DNA from: Solirubrobacteraceae bacterium
GTDB taxonomy: Bacteria; Actinomycetota; Thermoleophilia; Solirubrobacterales; Solirubrobacteraceae
Reading direction: 5' to 3'
Assembly: GCA_030447005.1 (NCBI GenBank)
Contig: JAUJME010000096.1
Coordinates: forward strand, 1 to 6,278
DNA length: 6,278 nt
The notes under the pieces were generated by a model that saw nothing but the letters and a program-made list of their open reading frames with translations, was not told where the DNA came from and did no database searches. This document shows positions 4,744-6,278 of this stretch, piece by piece. Positions within the stretch are counted from its first letter, which is position 1, and each line of letters opens with the position of its first letter. The position numbers were made by a program, and so were the translations under genes.

Positions 4744-6278
4744 CTACTGCTTGTCGTCGGTCCCGCCGTCGAGCTCGCCGAGGTCCTCGAACCCGCCGGC
4801 GCTCGCGCCGGAGCCGAAGCCCGACCCGATCTCCTCGAGCTCGGCGGTGTCGAACGCCGGGCCGAAGCCCTGCAGCCCGTCGCCGTCGGAGAGCCCGAGC
4901 TCGGCGGCGAGCTCGTCGCCCTCGAGCAGGCCGACGTCGTCCATGCCGCGGGGGAGCGGCTCGGACGGCTCGATCTCGATCGTGCGGTAGCGCTTCAGCC
5001 CGGTCGCCGCCGGGATCAGCTTGCCGATGATCACGTTCTCCTTCAGGCCCGCGAGGCGGTCGATCTTGCCCTCGAGCGCCGCGTCGGTGAGGACCTTCGT
5101 CGTCTCCTGGAAGGAGGCCGCCGAGAGGAAGGAGTCCGTGGCCAGCGAGGCCTTGGTGATGCCGAGGATGATCTCCTCCGCCTGCGCGGTCTCGCCGCCG
5201 GCGGCCTTGACCTTGTCGTTGATCTTGGCGTAGTCGAAGCGGTCGACGAACTGGCCCGGGAGCAGGTCCGTGTCGCCCTTCTGGTCGACGCGCACCTTCT
5301 TGAGCATCTGCCGGCAGATGATCTCGATGTGCTTGTCGTTGATGTCGACGCCCTGCGACTTGTAGACCTCCTGCACCTGGTCCACGATGTAGAGCTCGGT
5401 GCGCGTGCGGCGCTCCAGGGCGGTCTCGCCGCCGTGGGAGAGCAGCTCGTGCGGGTAGAGGTTGCCCTCGTTGATCTGCTGGCCGAGCTTGACCCGGTCG
5501 CCCTCGGTCACGAGCAGGCGCGTGCGCCGCGGGAAGGTCTCGCGGTGCTCCTCGCCCGCGTCGTCGGTGATGACCACGACCCGGTTGCGGTCGGTGTCCT
5601 CGATGGAGACGACTCCCTCGACCTTGGCGATCGCGGCGAGGCCCTTGGGCTTGCGCGCCTCGAAGAGCTCGACGATGCGCGGCAGGCCGTGCGTGATGTC
5701 CGCGCCGGCGACGCCGCCGGTGTGGAACGTCCGCATGGTCAGCTGCGTGCCGGGCTCGCCGATCGACTGCGCGGCGATGATGCCGACCGCGTCGCCGATC
5801 TGGGCCAGCGAGCCCGAGGCGAGCGAGCGCCCGTAGCAGCGCTGGCAGACGCCGTGGGGCGCCTCGCACTTCACGACGGAGCGCACCGGGATCGTCTTGC
5901 CCTCGACGTCGCCGAACGCCTCGATGAGCTCGGCGAGCTTCTCGCGGCCGATCTCCTCGTTGAGCGAGAGGATCTTCGAGCCGCGCTTGGGCCCGGCGAA
6001 GTTCTTCGCCCCGAGGCGCCCGATGAGCATGTCGTTGGGCTCGCCGGTGGACTTGCGCAGCGCGAGCTCGACGTACTCCTCGGTCCCGCACTCCTCGATC
6101 CGGATGATGACGTCCTGCGCCACGTCGACCAGACGCCGGGTGAGGTAACCCGAGTCGGCGGTGCGCAGGGCGGTGTCGGCGAGGCCCTTGCGGGCGCCGT
6201 GCGTCGAGATGAAGTACTCGAGCACGTCCAGGCCCTCCATGAAGTTGGCCTTGATCGGGCGCTCGATGATCTCGCCCT
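4744..6278 (-). CDS. rpoC: RNA polymerase beta' subunit, C-terminal part
   Basis: The visible part is 511 codons and the TAG; the gene continues beyond the right edge. It begins at [12 protein letters not shown] and runs through the trigger-loop region ([36 protein letters not shown]). It then has the second zinc-binding site (C in EECGT, then [15 protein letters not shown], four cysteines) and the bridge-proximal [22 protein letters not shown]. The C-terminal jaw/clamp segments follow ([66 protein letters not shown]). The last 60 or so residues are acidic and Gly/Ser-rich, ending GGTDDKQ, and look disordered. This is the catalytic large subunit of the transcription enzyme. No change in key residues is seen. 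A strong terminator follows, and ribosomal str-operon genes do not follow it here. Confidence 0.98.
   Translation of the reverse strand, partial: GEIIERPIKANFMEGLDVLEYFISTHGARKGLADTALRTADSGYLTRRLVDVAQDVIIRIEECGTEEYVELALRKSTGEPNDMLIGRLGAKNFAGPKRGSKILSLNEEIGREKLAELIEAFGDVEGKTIPVRSVVKCEAPHGVCQRCYGRSLASGSLAQIGDAVGIIAAQSIGEPGTQLTMRTFHTGGVAGADITHGLPRIVELFEARKPKGLAAIAKVEGVVSIEDTDRNRVVVITDDAGEEHRETFPRRTRLLVTEGDRVKLGQQINEGNLYPHELLSHGGETALERRTRTELYIVDQVQEVYKSQGVDINDKHIEIICRQMLKKVRVDQKGDTDLLPGQFVDRFDYAKINDKVKAAGGETAQAEEIILGITKASLATDSFLSAASFQETTKVLTDAALEGKIDRLAGLKENVIIGKLIPAATGLKRYRTIEIEPSEPLPRGMDDVGLLEGDELAAELGLSDGDGLQGFGPAFDTAELEEIGSGFGSGASAGGFEDLGELDGGTDDKQ

Noticed and set aside
3320..6091. Very long minus-strand open frame continuous with the emfourin-like lipoprotein
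   Set aside because: It runs out of frame through rpoC and the protease and is Arg/His/Gly-rich with no domain. The lipoprotein signal peptide and Shine-Dalgarno fix the start at 3319.

Overview
The window is very GC-rich (clearly above 70% by eye) and packed with genes. It looks like chromosomal DNA of an actinomycete, most likely class Thermoleophilia, order Solirubrobacterales. This rests on the style of the RpoC C-terminus, the N-terminus of the class III aminotransferase, weak or absent Shine-Dalgarno sites, and prepilin-like and emfourin-like proteins of the kind I associate with that group. The placement is inference. No tRNA, rRNA, CRISPR array or recognisable transposase gene is present.

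Layout, left to right. Positions 1-115 hold the first 38 codons of a class III aminotransferase on the minus strand. Its 85-nt upstream gap (116-200) carries a good ribosome binding site, a plausible promoter and two dyads. Next on the minus strand come a secreted protein made of two homologous domains (201-1085) and a DMT-family membrane transporter (1133-2008). A plus-strand HAD-fold protein (2102-2638) diverges from the transporter. The rest is minus strand: an emfourin-like lipoprotein (2852-3319), a thermolysin-family (M4) metalloprotease (3313-4359), a 384-nt intergenic region, and the 3' third of rpoC (4744-6278, running off the right edge) with its terminator.

The most interesting unit is the protease/inhibitor pair. 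The M4 protease has all its catalytic residues, but in place of a normal propeptide it begins with a class III (type IV prepilin-like) leader and one hydrophobic helix. The lipoprotein gene overlaps the protease stop by 7 nt and has a strong Shine-Dalgarno. Its mature part resembles emfourin (M4in), the protein inhibitor known to be encoded beside protealysin-type M4 proteases. I infer a cell-surface protease with a membrane-anchored inhibitor.

Right at the stop codon of the lipoprotein gene (CCC TGA), a second emfourin-like segment of 77 codons begins in the +1 frame. It aligns without gaps to residues 81-155 of the lipoprotein (31 of 75 identical by hand count) and has no start codon of its own. 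Either it is reached by +1 frameshifting on CCC_UGA, or it is a remnant of a partial tandem duplication, or the assembly has a one-base error.

The intergenic region between rpoC and the protease holds a 204-bp palindromic element with 18-bp terminal inverted repeats (17 of 18 matching), a second nested inverted repeat, and four copies of an ACSTGCCAA-type motif in alternating orientation. I do not recognise this element.
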